From assembly GCA_039654915.1 (NCBI GenBank), contig CM077599.1:30379501-30443500 (forward strand): a stretch of 64,000 nucleotides of DNA. The letters run 5' to 3'. Every line of letters begins with the position of its first letter. Positions within the stretch are counted from its first letter, which is position 1. Under the pieces are notes generated by a model. That model was not told the origin of the DNA, made no database searches, and worked only from the letters and a program-made list of their open reading frames with translations. This document shows positions 34,156 through 45,433 of the stretch, piece after piece. A program made the translations under genes and the position numbers. This DNA is from Aquilaria yunnanensis. Lineage: Eukaryota; Streptophyta; Magnoliopsida; Malvales; Thymelaeaceae.

Positions 34156-34894
34156 TTTATTCCTTTCTGAATACAAAAAAAAAGCTAAATACACTAAAAA
34201 TCATTTGGATATAAAAATTAGCCACCTCTTTCTCCTTTTTCTTTGCATTGACTTTCTCCTCTCTTCTTCACGTCTTTGGTTGGGTTTAGATTTCAATCCA
34301 AGCCTGGTCAATTGATTATTGTCATTATTCCACCCAATCAATCACATTTATGTCTTTTTTCACTGTTTATTCTTTCTTTTTCTCCATAAAATATTTTTAT
34401 CACTACTAGTAAGAGCATCATCTGGTTCATCTAATGCTCTACAGTGGATAGATCTGGGTGATCCGTTTTGGTTTTAGTGGATGAAGTAGAATGTAAAAAG
34501 TGCCGAGACAAAGGTGGTGAAACATTTTCAAATAATGGATCAAGTGTTGGTATCTCTTTATGATTTTGTTTGTATGAGTCATCACCCATGTTTTGTACTT
34601 GGATAGTTTGTTAGTCCAACTAGATGTTCTTATGTTAGTCTAATAAAGTATTGGCTCGTTAGTGTGTTAGTTTGTTTTTCTATGTTTTTTTTTTTTGTCT
34701 ATCTCTTTTAGGTTGTAGGCTTGGATACCAAATTTATTTTGGTTATTCACTTTACAGTACCATGGGAACTAAAAAATGTGTAAGGCCTACTAGTTGAGCC
34801 AAGCACTCCTCATTCCTCAATGCTATATTTTTACAATAGATACTATACATCCTACAGTTAACAGAAATGGCCTTTCGTGAAAAAAAAAAAAAAA
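34156..34894 (+). other. Probable LINE 3' untranslated region and poly-A tail
   Basis: Non-coding sequence follows the RNase H stop and ends in 15 As at 34,880-34,894. I could not match a target-site duplication to the unseen 5' end. Confidence 0.45.
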
Positions 34895-35481
34895 GAGAAG
34901 CAATTCGAGTTGGGGCCATTTATATAGCTGACCATGGCAGGTCAATATGACCAATAAATCAAACTAGGTCAACAAAATTTGATTAATTACCTAGAGCAAG
35001 ATATACCCAACTCAGCTAACAATGAAATGAGACATCCCAAGTAGAAGAATCGGGTTTGAGTGGTGTCACACTCCATAATAAGAGACATCCAATAAGTGGT
35101 CAAATTATAGCTAGAGTCCTCCAAAGTTTCATGCAACAGACACTTTGCCCTTTAACTTTCATATAGGTGATTTTAGAGTTCTCAAAAATTAATTCAAGAG
35201 TCCATAGAATTCCTAAGGGTTCACTAGTCTCAGATTAGCTCATACGCATGTAGTTAAGACTAATAAATGATGCAAGTTTTTTCTCAAAATATTAATCTTT
35301 ATGGTATAAAGATAATATTATGTTCATTGAAAACCCATTATCTCTATGCAAATTAAGTGCTTGGAGAATATTTGCCCTCAAAGCCATTTATTTTAGAAAA
35401 CATTTGCATTACAGGAGAAGATATTTGTCTGAAAAGCAATCACTTTTTATAAAACAAACAAAAAGTCTTAGCATTATTAAC
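34895..35481. other. Gene-free stretch
   Basis: Unremarkable AT-rich sequence. The plus-strand frame at 35,320-35,517 runs into the next element's TIR and is not supported as a gene. Confidence 0.5.
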
Positions 35482-35491
35482 ATATTTTATA

Positions 35492-36855
35492 GGGTAAATT
35501 TTATCTATGGTCCCTAACCTTTTCATGTTGTCCCAAACTAGTCATTAACCTTAATTTTATCTTCTTAAAGTTCCTAACCTCCCCCCTTTTTTTTACCAAT
35601 TGTCGTCATTTCATCAATTTTACAGTTAAAGCTAACGAAATCTTATGAAAAATACCAACTTTGATCCTTTCATTTTCTTCTTCCCACTCAAAGCACCCTG
35701 AATTTTTAAATTTAACACACACACACACACTCTCTCTCTCTCTCGCCCATTCCCAAAAAAATGTGTCTACCTTCAGCTTTGATGTCTACAAGTCACCCTA
35801 TTCTCTGCCCAAACCCTCCATTGCCAATACTCCACTACAACCTTTAACATCGCCTTGGGATCGAACGATCTGTCTAGCCACAACCCGGCTCACCTAACCC
35901 TCGCCCAGGTCAACTTTGCCTATCGCCTCCTCACCCACAACCAGAGTCCCCAGGACAAGGCACTAAGGCTAAATTAGAGCCTAAATCGAGTGCCTTCACA
36001 AAGGAAATCTAGAACAAGTTGTCCAGCCTTTGATATCGTGAACCAATTGCATTTGGTTGAGGATTTTGAGGCGATGGGAACAATGACAGTCCAGGAATGG
36101 TGGCGATGGAAATGATGGCGTAGGAAAGATGACTTCTTCCAGCAACCTTGTAGGCGAAGACACGGTTCATGTCGCACTAGGTGAGGAACCCTTGTAGTGT
36201 AGGACGGTGGCCATTGATGATGGCTGTGGTCTTGGATCGTTTTGGAGCAAAAGTCGGTGTCAATAGCAACGATGGCTACAATGATCGCTAATCTACAGAG
36301 AATAATGGGTCACTCTCGCCCAGATCTGGATTGAATCGTGAGATCAATTTGGTGACTGGTATATTGGGGCTTGAATCGATGTTGAATTGCGAGATCGATT
36401 CGAACGAGTTTGGAAAGGCGAGCTTGCGAAAATGCTAGCAAAAGTAGCTAAGGTCGCAGAAAGGCAAGGTCACGAGGTTGCGAAGGTCGCAAAAAGTCAA
36501 GACTGGCGAGGGTCCTGGAAACACAGGCAAGGTCGCGATTTTCTCTGGGAATGGATGAGAGAGAGAAATAAGGAGGTGGGTGAGCCCACACTGGTGGAGC
36601 GTGTAGTTTCGAAGATGAATTGGAGATGAATTTTTTAAATTGTTTTTCTTGGATCGCTAAAGTGTAGATTTTGCTAACTTAAGGGTGTTTTAAGGGAGAG
36701 GAAGAAAAAGTAGAGACCAAAGTTGGCATTCTCCCCCAGATTATGTTAATTTTAATTGTAAAATTCACAAAAGAACCACAATTTGTATAAAAATAAAGAG
36801 ATTATAGACTTTAAGAGAACAAAATAAAGGTTAGGACCACAAATGAAATTTATCC
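35492..36855. mobile_element. Non-autonomous MULE with gene-like interior (Pack-MULE candidate)
   Basis: The left end GGGTAAATTTTATCTATGG and right end (complement GGATAAATTTCATTTGTGG) start inverted repeats of roughly 150 bases. A perfect 10-bp duplication ATATTTTATA flanks it (35,482-35,491 and 36,856-36,865). The interior (35,760-36,640) is much richer in G+C than the flanks and partly open in both directions, including a plus-strand frame at 36,387-36,629 rich in Lys/Val/Arg with a repeated AKVAKVA phrase. No transposase is present. Captured host sequence is likely, but I do not recognise the source. Confidence 0.8.
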
Positions 36856-36904
36856 ATATTTTATATAAGTGTTCAGTTTTTTTATTAACGACCATTCTAT
36901 TATA

Positions 36905-37140
36905 CTATTTCCTTTATCCTACAAAAGTTGTCTTCTTTGCAATATACAGCAATTAATTTATGATTTTATTTCTTTTAAAATTTATCATAAAATATAAATT
37001 TTATATAAAAATATAAATTTAAAGATTATAGTTTCTAAATACAATTTTTTAACTTTTCTAATACATATTAATATAAATATATTTAAGTCAAACTCTAATA
37101 AAAAAAAAGTAAAATGACCACTAATATGAGTAACTTCGTA
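36905..37140. mobile_element. Stowaway-type MITE, decayed right end
   Basis: The left end CTATTTCCTTTATCCTACAA after TA, the inner phrase GATTATAGTTTCTAAATAC and the right part (complement CTCATATTAGTGGTCATTTT) match the MITE at 32,289. The last bases of the right TIR have diverged. Confidence 0.6.
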
Positions 37141-37230
37141 CATTACTAATATCAATATTGTGTTTTTCATATTTCCCGTAAGATTAACCGACCATACTCA
37201 CTTTTTTAGGAAGTAATCCAACTATGACAT

Positions 37231-37518
37231 AATCCCTTTATCCCATTTTGAATAATGTATTTCTTTGGATACAGATATTAAAATGTGTATAATTTATATT
37301 GTTCTTTCCATTTTTACCTCTAAAGCTAAAATAATTATTTTTTTATTTTTGTGCAATGAGAGTTTAGATGGTGATTAAAATAAGAAAAAATGCTTTTAGA
37401 GATTTTGAGCAAAAAGAGTTTAAATCAAATTAGTAAGGTAATTAGATGGTAAAAACTTTTAAGAAAGAGAAACAACTCAAAAAATAATTGTCATTCTTTT
37501 TTGGGATAAAACAGAGCA
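37231..37518. mobile_element. Possible second MITE type with ATCCC-type ends
   Basis: The left end TCCCTTTATCCCATTTTGAA and right end (complement CTGTTTTATCCCAAAAAAGA) form a loose inverted pair around AT-rich, non-coding sequence. Confidence 0.45.
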
Positions 37519-38534
37519 TAAAATATCTCCAATAACCTTTGAGCCTCCATTCTTAAGGTGATCCAAGTTGCATGAACTCATACAAGTCTATCACTAACAG
37601 CGACAAAATTTACAAGTTTGAACAATGATGACACTGAGAAACTTGGCAGGCAACATGGTTTCCTCTATAACGATAATATTTTAAGTTGAGTATAGCTATG
37701 TATTAAAACATTTTTATTAAAAAAAAACTTTGCTAAATTATATGCATCATAGTTTGATTGGTCCCGAAAGATAAGTGTAATCAGTTTAATTTTTATTCAT
37801 TCAATCATATACTAACGGCTATCAGGCAGTTTGTTTCCAATTTTTTGCCATTAATAAGATTTAATAAGATTTACGGACATCATTTTTAATATATTTAGAA
37901 TTTTTTTTTTTAAGTTTTACTTGTTTCTGATAATAACCAGGGCAAGGGCACATCCAGAAAATTTAGCTAACAGGTGCAAAAAATATTAAATGAAAGATAA
38001 ATAAACATCTGCCCTATGATCTAAAACAAGTAGTTGGTAGAACTATTAAAGTTAAGGCTGAAATTGTTTTTTATTGTAAAATATATGTATTTCTAAAGTA
38101 ATTTTACTAGGCTACACCTAATCTCATGTGGTACAAAAGCCGTATGAATCGTTTCCACTTCAAATTGTACCAAATTTTATAGGCTTCCAACAACTATCGA
38201 CTCCTGTCGAGAGGGCTTTTAGGCAAGTGCAATCTTTAGCTCTCTTTTGGAGCAAGCAGGTGTTTTTTTTTATTGCTCATCTTACTTGGGGAATTGGATG
38301 GCCAACCCTTGTTTGCGTTAATCATATAACCCCTTGTAATAAGTTTGAAATTCTTGATCAAACATATTGACTTTTTTGTCCACTTTAACCTATAATTTTT
38401 AACTTACCACCCCATATTTCTGTTAGTTTCTTGTGTTAGTTGTCCATTTTGTAAATTTAAAAAGAGGAGGGAACGTGACGACCAGAACCGGAGGAAGCAA
38501 GAAGAATTTTGTCATGCAATCGGTCAATACACAA
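37519..38534. other. Gene-free stretch
   Basis: AT-rich. An 80-residue plus-strand frame at 38,128-38,370 (starting MVQKPYESFP) has ordinary amino-acid content but matches nothing I know. It could be a decayed coding fragment. Confidence 0.4.
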
Positions 38535-38543
38535 TATATTTTA

Positions 38544-39001
38544 GGGAAAATTACAAAAACACCCGTAGTTTGGTCTAACCTACAATTTGCCCCTTTATTT
38601 TGAGAAACCTACACTTTCCTCCCTCTAGTTTTTACACTACCTCATAACAACTTCTAAAACTGTATTTAAACTATACAATAATCATCTTCCAGTAATTTCA
38701 ATCTCTCTAGAATTTTTTTTATAGTTAATAGACATTTTAAACTTTCACTTTTTCCCTTCTATAAATGTACTTTCCTCCCTTTAATTACATATCAATAATT
38801 TTTAAAAGTCGGCTGGTTGTGAAAAAAATATCAAAAATCTTAAAATTACTAGAACATTATTATTATATAGTTTAAATTAGGGTTTCAGAAGTTGTTATCG
38901 GACACAGTAAAACAAAAAATGGGCAAAGTATAGGTTTCTAAAAAAAAAATGGGACAAACTGTAGGTTAAACCAAATCACATGGGATTTTTGTAAGTTTCC
39001 C
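38544..39001. mobile_element. MULE-type MITE, 458 bp
   Basis: Ends GGGAAAATTACAAAAACACC and (complement) GGGAAACTTACAAAAATCCC form inverted repeats of about 90 bases. The exact 9-bp duplication TATATTTTA lies at 38,535-38,543 and 39,002-39,010. No coding capacity. Confidence 0.85.
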
Positions 39002-39010
39002 TATATTTTA

Positions 39011-40170
39011 CCCTAGGTTTGATCATAATTACACTTTTACCCCTGAATTTATAAAGTGCTCTTTTTTCCTTATTCTATTTGTCCCAAGTTCTTTGATTAA
39101 GTAACTTAAATCTATTTATGTCAATATTTGATAAATTTTTTAAAAAATATCTTTAAAAACCATTAGTCTTCTAGTTTCTAAATATATATTTTTTTAAGAT
39201 TTTGTAGCAAATAATAATATAAATAAATTGGCATGACCCTTTTCTTAGCCAGCCAAGAAAACTATGGGAATGAGTCTCATACTGATTGTGATTGACTAAT
39301 TAATTATGTGCACCCTTGTTAAAAGCTCCATTCTACTAGTTATTTAACCTAGAATGCAAATATACATGCAAGTGCTGCTTTGACGTAGGCAAATGAAAAT
39401 TGATAAAACATTTACATAACCTAGATATTCTCCAAAACCTTATGTTCAAAGAGTCAAAGCATACAAAACTGTTATCATAAAATCCTACACATAATTAGCT
39501 GTGTATGGGCATTCAATCAAAAGGAGGCTATGCCCTACAGCCAAAGGCAACCTAAAGTTCATCACTCTATCCATACACATTGGAGGCCACTAGTGTACAT
39601 CATATACATAAGACTAATGCTATTAAGATCCACATACCTATCCCTCACCTTAGATGTAAGTCCCTGTAGCAAGCCCCAAAAGTCCTCCACTTGTTTGCTA
39701 GCCTCTACGGCCAAGAAGACTATAGTTAGTAAGGTGACTTAACCAATAAATAATTAAATAAACTAGAATCTCAAGGATTCCCATATCAATATACCTATTA
39801 CAAAGGACTACTTCAACAACCTTTAGTTGTTATCAGATTCAATAATATTAGTATCTGCACAACATAAAATTAAAAGAGTGAGATAAATTCAAGTCAAACT
39901 TAAGTGAAAAAACTAAAATGGAGAAAAGAACTTAAAACAGAAGTAGTATAATAATAATCATACATAGGATCGCTTTTAAAATCCTTATAAAAATTAACAA
40001 TTTTCCAGTAAATTGCAATGGATTAGTTTAAAAATTAATGCACAGCATAAATTTACAAATTCTCATCCACTTAAACTTAAAATAGTATTTTCCACAGTTG
40101 AAAGAAAGAGTAGGTTTCAAAATATGGGGTAAAAGTGTTATTAGTAACAAAACTTGTTGTCCAAAGTAAA
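39011..40170. other. Gene-free stretch
   Basis: A degenerate Stowaway-like segment may lie at about 39,060-39,225 (TCCTTATTCTATTTGTCCCA start, CTAGTTTCTAAATATAT inside). A 70-residue frame at 39,530-39,742 is unassigned. The rest is AT-rich. Confidence 0.4.
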
Positions 40171-40685
40171 TAATAAATTCGGGTAAATTCCACCAAAGGT
40201 TACTTAGCTTATTTTTTTTTATCTTAAATGAGTATCTTACTTTATAGTTGTCCTATTGAAATACCCTACCTTATTTATTACATCATAATTGAATCATTTC
40301 CATCAATTTGAGCATTAAGTTTGACAGTAATTGCTAATGTGACATTAATTATCATTAACTTAAAATTAAAATAACAATTTTAGTCCTCAAACTTTTAAAA
40401 TAAATACTCCCTCTGCCTTTAATATTTTTCTCCATTTGATGTTGCACGGAGTTTAATGTGTGATGAAATTTTCTAACATTTTTCCATTTTTACCCTTAAA
40501 ATTTTGAATTAAAAAAGTGGTGTTGGTGGTAAAAATGGACAATTGAACGCTTGCGCAATTTGTGGCGGGCAAGCCAAATTTTTTCCCCATGAACCATGTC
40601 ACTCTGCCAATCTATCAAATACACTAATTACACTTTCTTTCTTCGAATATTCTTCATCTGTTTAGACATTAACCAGCTATTAATC

Positions 40686-42004
40686 ATGGTTTCTTCATCA
40701 AATTTGCCCACTGTAAGAAAGCATCACAACATACTGGGCAAGCAAGAGAGGGTTGCAATTGCTCTGGCTTTGATGAAAAACTGCAAAACAATGGGAGGCT
40801 AAAGCATGGATTGGTATCAAGTCTTACTTCTCAATTTTCCATCTCTCGACATACTGTTACCAGGATTTGGAAGAATGCAAAACTTCAAATTGCCAACAAT
40901 GGAATTGTTGATTTTACGACAAAATATGCAACCAATATGGGGCGCAAACGAATTAAGCTTGATTTTAGCAAAGTGGCTGAACTTCCATTACACCGTCAAA
41001 CCAATTCGGTCAATTGTAAAGGAGCTTAACATTTCAAAATCTAGTCTTCACCATTAAATCAAAGATGGGGTTATAAGGAGACATACAAATGTATAAAGCC
41101 ATACTTGACAAAGGAAAATAAGAAAAAAAGATTGAGGTTCTACTTATCAATGATTGAAAAAGGCTCTTTTATGCATGATCCCATGTTTATTGATATGTAT
41201 GACTATGTACACATAGATTAAAAATGGTTTTACATAAGTAAAGAAGCTGAGAAGTATTATTTGTTGCCTGACGAGCCGGAGCCATTGCGGACTTGCAAAA
41301 TTAAACGATTCTTAAATAAAGTTATGTTTTTTGCTACAGTTGCAAGACCAAGATTTGATCCAATAACAGAGGCAGAGTTTTCTGGAAAGCTTGGAATTTT
41401 CACATTTGTCTATAAAGAGCCTGCAAAGAGAATGAGCAAAAATAAGCCAGCTGGAACAATGGAAACCAAGCCTATAGTTTCAGTAACAAAGGAAGTGTAA
41501 AAAGACTACTTGATTCAAAAAGTTATTCCTGCAATTCTGGAAAAATGGCCTCACACAACTCCAAGGAGTACAATATACATTCAACAGGACAAGTCTAAAC
41601 CACATATAAGTGTTGATGATCTTGATTTCCAATAAGCTACACAAAAGAATGGACTCAGCATTGAATTGGTCTGCCAACCTCCTAATAGCCCTGACATGAA
41701 TGTGCTTGATTTGGGGTTTTTTCAAGCAATACAAGCTTTACAACAGCAAGAATCTCTGAGAAATATTGATGAATTAGTTAGTGCTGTTGAGAAAGCCTTT
41801 AATGATTTACCATCAAAGCAACTAAATCATGTGTTTATCAGTTTGCAACAATGTATGATAGAAGTGATGAAGTCACATGGCTGTAATAGGTACAAGATAC
41901 CACATCTGAACAAGAACAGGCTAGAGAAAGATGGAAATCTTCCAACTAAACTTTCTATGGCTCCTAAATTGATTGAAGCAACAAAAACTTTTCTGCAGGA
42001 TTGA
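40686..42004 (+). pseudogene. Plant mariner-like transposase, decayed
   Basis: ATG 40,686 begins MVSSSNLPTVRKHHNILGKQ. After a shift comes the helix-turn-helix-like part KHGLVSSLTSQFSISRHTVT and then NMGRKRIKL, PLHRQTNS and ELNISKSSLHH. The catalytic domain shows IDxKWF near 41,215 (x is a stop), IQQDKSKPH near 41,585 (the usual DN is DK) and QPPNSPDMNVLDLGFFQAIQ near 41,675-41,735. The last 112 codons (41,666-42,001) are open to TGA at 42,002-42,004. Besides frameshifts near 40,800, 41,015 and 41,090 there are stops near 41,218, 41,498 and 41,633. Many catalytic blocks remain readable. Confidence 0.85.
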
Positions 42005-42829
42005 AAAGTGTGGTGTTATTGAGTAATTGCTTTCTGAACTTTTGCTTATAGCAATACTATAGGTTAGAGAAAAAATGAAATATGGCCAGTTAGTTGTTGG
42101 TACTCTTGTAGTTTTTTGGATGTGTATGAAACAGGTTCTTTTGTACTTTTTGTGTATCTAGGTTTTGTTTGTAAATAGTCTGGTTCAAGTATATTTTGTA
42201 AGTACCAACAGTTTGTTCTATATATGGTTTAAGTAATGTGAATTTAGGCTTTTTCTAGTGTGATAAGTTAGTTATTTGGGGTGTACAAGCACATTCAGGC
42301 CATAGTTAAAATAAACATATGAAAACAAAGGTTTGGACTTTGCAAAAACTCATGATTTGGGCTAGAAAACCTGGTTTGATGATCCAAACATATTTTAAAT
42401 ACAGGTTAAAGTATGTAAACAAAGTTTCAGCCCAAAATCATAAGTATATCATAAAGTCAAACTTTTAGTCAAACCTGATGACTAGTTTATAAAACCTAGA
42501 GTAAAACAGAATTAAAACACCCAGGTAATATCAAATGCTTCTAAATAGATTTTCCAGACATGTTATATACTTCAAATAGGACTTGCTTAGGAATTTATAT
42601 GCGGAAGATCATGTGTTTTGAAGCAAAGTGCTGATGAAATCAAGTTTAGCAGCTTAGAAGGGCCATTTAAGGCAATTGAAGTGTGAAATTTTGAATTAGG
42701 CCTTTTTAATGAGCTTTTTTAAGTTTAAAAGGTTCCATTATCAAGACTGGAAAGTTTGGTTGAGTTTCGAATTGTAAATGGCAGTGAACTCACCAAAAAC
42801 CCAATATTATGGTTTATATAACCTGCAGA

Positions 42830-43480
42830 AATATTTATGCTTCAAACTTTGAGAAGATGGCCTATAAATTGAGATGTAAAAATTGAACAAGTTTTATATG
42901 ATAAAAGGAAGGTCACTGCAAATTTTGGGGACATTTGGAGCACTGAAACCCAAAAAGACCCCTTGAGTTCAAGTTTTCTACAAAGGTCACCTACAATAAA
43001 AGAGTTGCTTCAAATTTTGGGAAGATGGCTTCTAAATTGGGGTTTCTCATCTTAAATAAGTTTCTTAGAACCAAAGGTTGGATTCTACATGATTTGAGGT
43101 AATTTTGTGTGGCAGAGCCTAAAATTACACCTAAATCCACAACTTTTTTGCTAAGACTATCAGTAGGGGAAGACTTGCTTTAAACTCTAGGACGCAGCCC
43201 TCAAAATTGGGTTTAAAATTTTTAAAAACTTTCAAATACATATAAACAAATGACTGGAAATTTTTGGGCTGTTTGAAGTACCATAACTCAAAAGAACAAC
43301 ATTGAGTTCAAGCTCCCACTAAAAATACTTGCTGAGAAGATATGTTTCAAACTTTTGGATGAGGGCTTCCAAAGTGAAGTTCTGGCGTACAAACAAGTTT
43401 CATATGATAAAAGGATGGTAACTGAAAAATTTGGTGAATTTTGGAGCTATTTGGTGGCTGGAAAGGTCTGCTGTAGTATT
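42830..43480. repeat. Diverged tandem array, about 168 bp period, inside the mariner
   Basis: The phrase TGCTTCAAACTTTGAGAAGATGG and its variants recur near 42,838, 43,008, 43,176 and 43,343 (spacings 170, 168, 167). Each unit also has an ATATGATAAAAGGA-type block and an AATTTTTGGG...TTTGGAGC-type block. Weaker copies seem to extend left to about 42,540. Confidence 0.7.
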
Positions 43481-43923
43481 GGCAAAAGTGTCATACACAT
43501 TTGTTATTCCTGTTGATTAACAAACTCTGATATTTATACTTGTATGACCTGTTTGAGGTTTAAATAACTCAAGGTCCTTTCAATTGTAACATGTTTTGAA
43601 CATAGTTGCTGAAGTTGACATAAAAATAAATAAAGTAAATTTGTTCTGAACATAGTTGTGACTTAAGTTCAATACATGGAGTAGGACACCTACAAAACCA
43701 ATGTTCTTAACTGACTAACCTTTGACAAGCTAGTATTACAATATAACTAAACAAAAATTTATAAAAACTACAAGTTGGACTTCCATAGGGCTGTCACACG
43801 ATATACAAATGCAGCAAAGTGCATCAAAAACATTTGTTGCAGCTCAAAACATACTAATAAATTCTACTCTACCCTTAAAAACCACAATCTCCATAACAAC
43901 TTGTTGAACTTTTGCACTTGAAC

Positions 43924-44349
43924 TCACAATAATTTTTCCTTCAGCATTGGACTTACTGCTGTAGAAACCACCAAATCTCTAGCATGCTCTGATTTAGATG
44001 AAATTGAAGAAGCCTCCCCCAGTGATGCAGTCAAAGACCTTGCCACTAAAATAGAAGACACCTCTGGCGAGCAAGAAAGGAGGAAGGCCCTTTTTGGTGC
44101 ATACTACTATTCAGAAACTACAACCACTTCTGTTGGCTGCTCTGAAGAACAAACTGCATTCACCTCTGTCGACTGCTCTGAAGAAATCTCAAGCAATTCT
44201 GTAAACTTAGTCGATTGCTCTAAAGAAATCTCAAGCAACTCTATCAACTGGTCTGAAGAAATCTCAAGCAACTCCGTCGACTACCCTGGACTGTCAATTT
44301 CATCATTTACTCCCCTATTGGATGATGTCAACTTTTTTTGGGTAGTCAT
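43924..44349 (-). pseudogene. Minus-strand ORF in the mariner element with ELLEISSEQ peptide repeats
   Basis: From ATG at 44,349 to TGA at 43,924 the frame spans 142 codons, with one internal TAG and a later TAG-TAG pair. It starts MTTQKKLTSSNRGVNDEIDS, then repeats ELLEISSEQST-like units three to four times (33- or 42-nt DNA units near 44,181, 44,223 and 44,256). A Ser-rich tail follows. Repeat units vary in length by multiples of three and keep the frame, which suggests former coding. The protein is acidic and low-complexity, with no domain I know. It faces the transposase gene. Confidence 0.45.
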
Positions 44350-44820
44350 AATGGAAGTAAACCTATCATGACAACCACATACAAATGAGACCATAGAAAG
44401 CATAGAACTATGTTGTTAGGACAATAATCCACAAACAATGAAAGTATCCACACACGTTTAAAACAGGCGAAGAAGATCAGTAATCCTTATAACATTAACA
44501 GTTAAAATTTCAAAACTGATGGATTTGGTTCAGAACACTAAAGGTAGACTTGCCTTGAGAGGATCCTAACAACATAACTAAAGTCAAGACATTGCATTAG
44601 AATTAAATTTAAGGTACAGAACTAAGATAAGAGATCAAGTAGCCTTACATGTTGAAGATCACTACTACAAATTCAGCCTTAGAAAAAAATGAAAGATGCA
44701 AACAAACTTATGCTGAAAGCTCTTCATTGGTAAAAAAAAAAATTGGAAAAAAAAACCACTTAGGGGCAGCCCTTACTCCCTCCATATTTCGTTTCTCTAC
44801 ATACCATTAAACCATTCGAA

Positions 44821-45156
44821 ATCAAATGGAATCAATCAGGAAACTAATACAAACAAACTGTATAACTAAATGTCGCATTTTACCTCGTGAATATGATCAG
44901 CGAAATGTTAGGTTGAGCACGAATAAAAAGGGGTGGGAATGCCAATTATGGGCCTGTTGAACAGAACTTCAACGAGGCACGAACAAGAATCAAATGGAAT
45001 CAATCAGGAAACTAACACCAACATACTGTATAAATAAACATCGACTTTTACCTCGTGATTATGATCAGCAAAACGTTAGGTCAAGCACGAACAGAGAGAG
45101 GTGGGAACGTCGATTACGGGGCTGTTGAAGTGAGCTTCAACGAGGCACACCTCCAT
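44821..45156. repeat. 168-bp tandem duplication near the right end of the mariner
   Basis: Copies begin at 44,821 and 44,989 with ATCAAATGGAATCAATCAGG and share TACCTCGTGA..ATGATCAGC and a TTCAACGAGGCAC end. On the minus strand each copy contains CACGAG followed by GTAAAA, a possible splice donor for the minus-strand ORF's leader. Confidence 0.75.
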
Positions 45157-45433
45157 TGGAGCCCATGATTGCAATATAAGAGTCGATGACGAGTAGATCG
45201 ACCAAGCTGTGCAAGGATGGATTTCTTGTTCAATGTGGGTTAGGGATTCTGATTGACGAAGTTAGGGATGGTGTGACAGTAAATAGTGTAAAATTTAATT
45301 TTAAAGTAGGAGTTGGAGTAAGGGTAATATTATAAGTTGACAGTAAAAAAGTTACAAAAGGTAGAAATAATTCAAAGATTTTGGGACTACATAAAAAGAA
45401 AAATGGAACAAAATATATGAGACAGAGGGAGTA

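Larger units (their letters stand above)
9145..34894 (+). mobile_element. Degraded L1-type LINE, split by nested insertions
   Basis: Pieces of one plus-strand non-LTR retrotransposon appear in the expected order: an ORF1 DUF4283-like segment, the ORF1 tail, the ORF2 endonuclease, reverse transcriptase, a zf-RVT-like segment, RNase H, and a terminal A-run at 34,880-34,894. The gypsy element (10,246-20,750) and the MULE (24,008-31,571) interrupt it. At both insertion points the LINE reading continues once the insert and one target-site copy are ignored (for example KYLG on the left of the MULE and VHFDYDYSK on the right). Without inserts it is roughly 6-7 kb, a normal plant L1 length. Stop codons and frameshifts throughout make it inactive. 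The 5' boundary is uncertain. Confidence 0.8.
40407..45431 (+). mobile_element. Mariner-like element, 5.0 kb
   Basis: The left end CTCCCTCTGCCTTTAATATT and right end (complement CTCCCTCTGTCTCATATATT) are inverted, with TA on both sides (40,405-40,406 and 45,432-45,433). A decayed plant mariner-like transposase lies in the left quarter. The rest holds a 168-bp tandem array, a minus-strand ORF remnant with peptide repeats, and a tandem duplication near the right end. This is longer than a transposase-only element needs to be. Confidence 0.85.

Noticed and set aside
34880..35000. Target-site duplication after the LINE poly-A tail
   Set aside because: The bases after the A-run (GAGAAGCAATTCGAG) have no convincing partner upstream of 9,100, so the LINE 5' end is left open.
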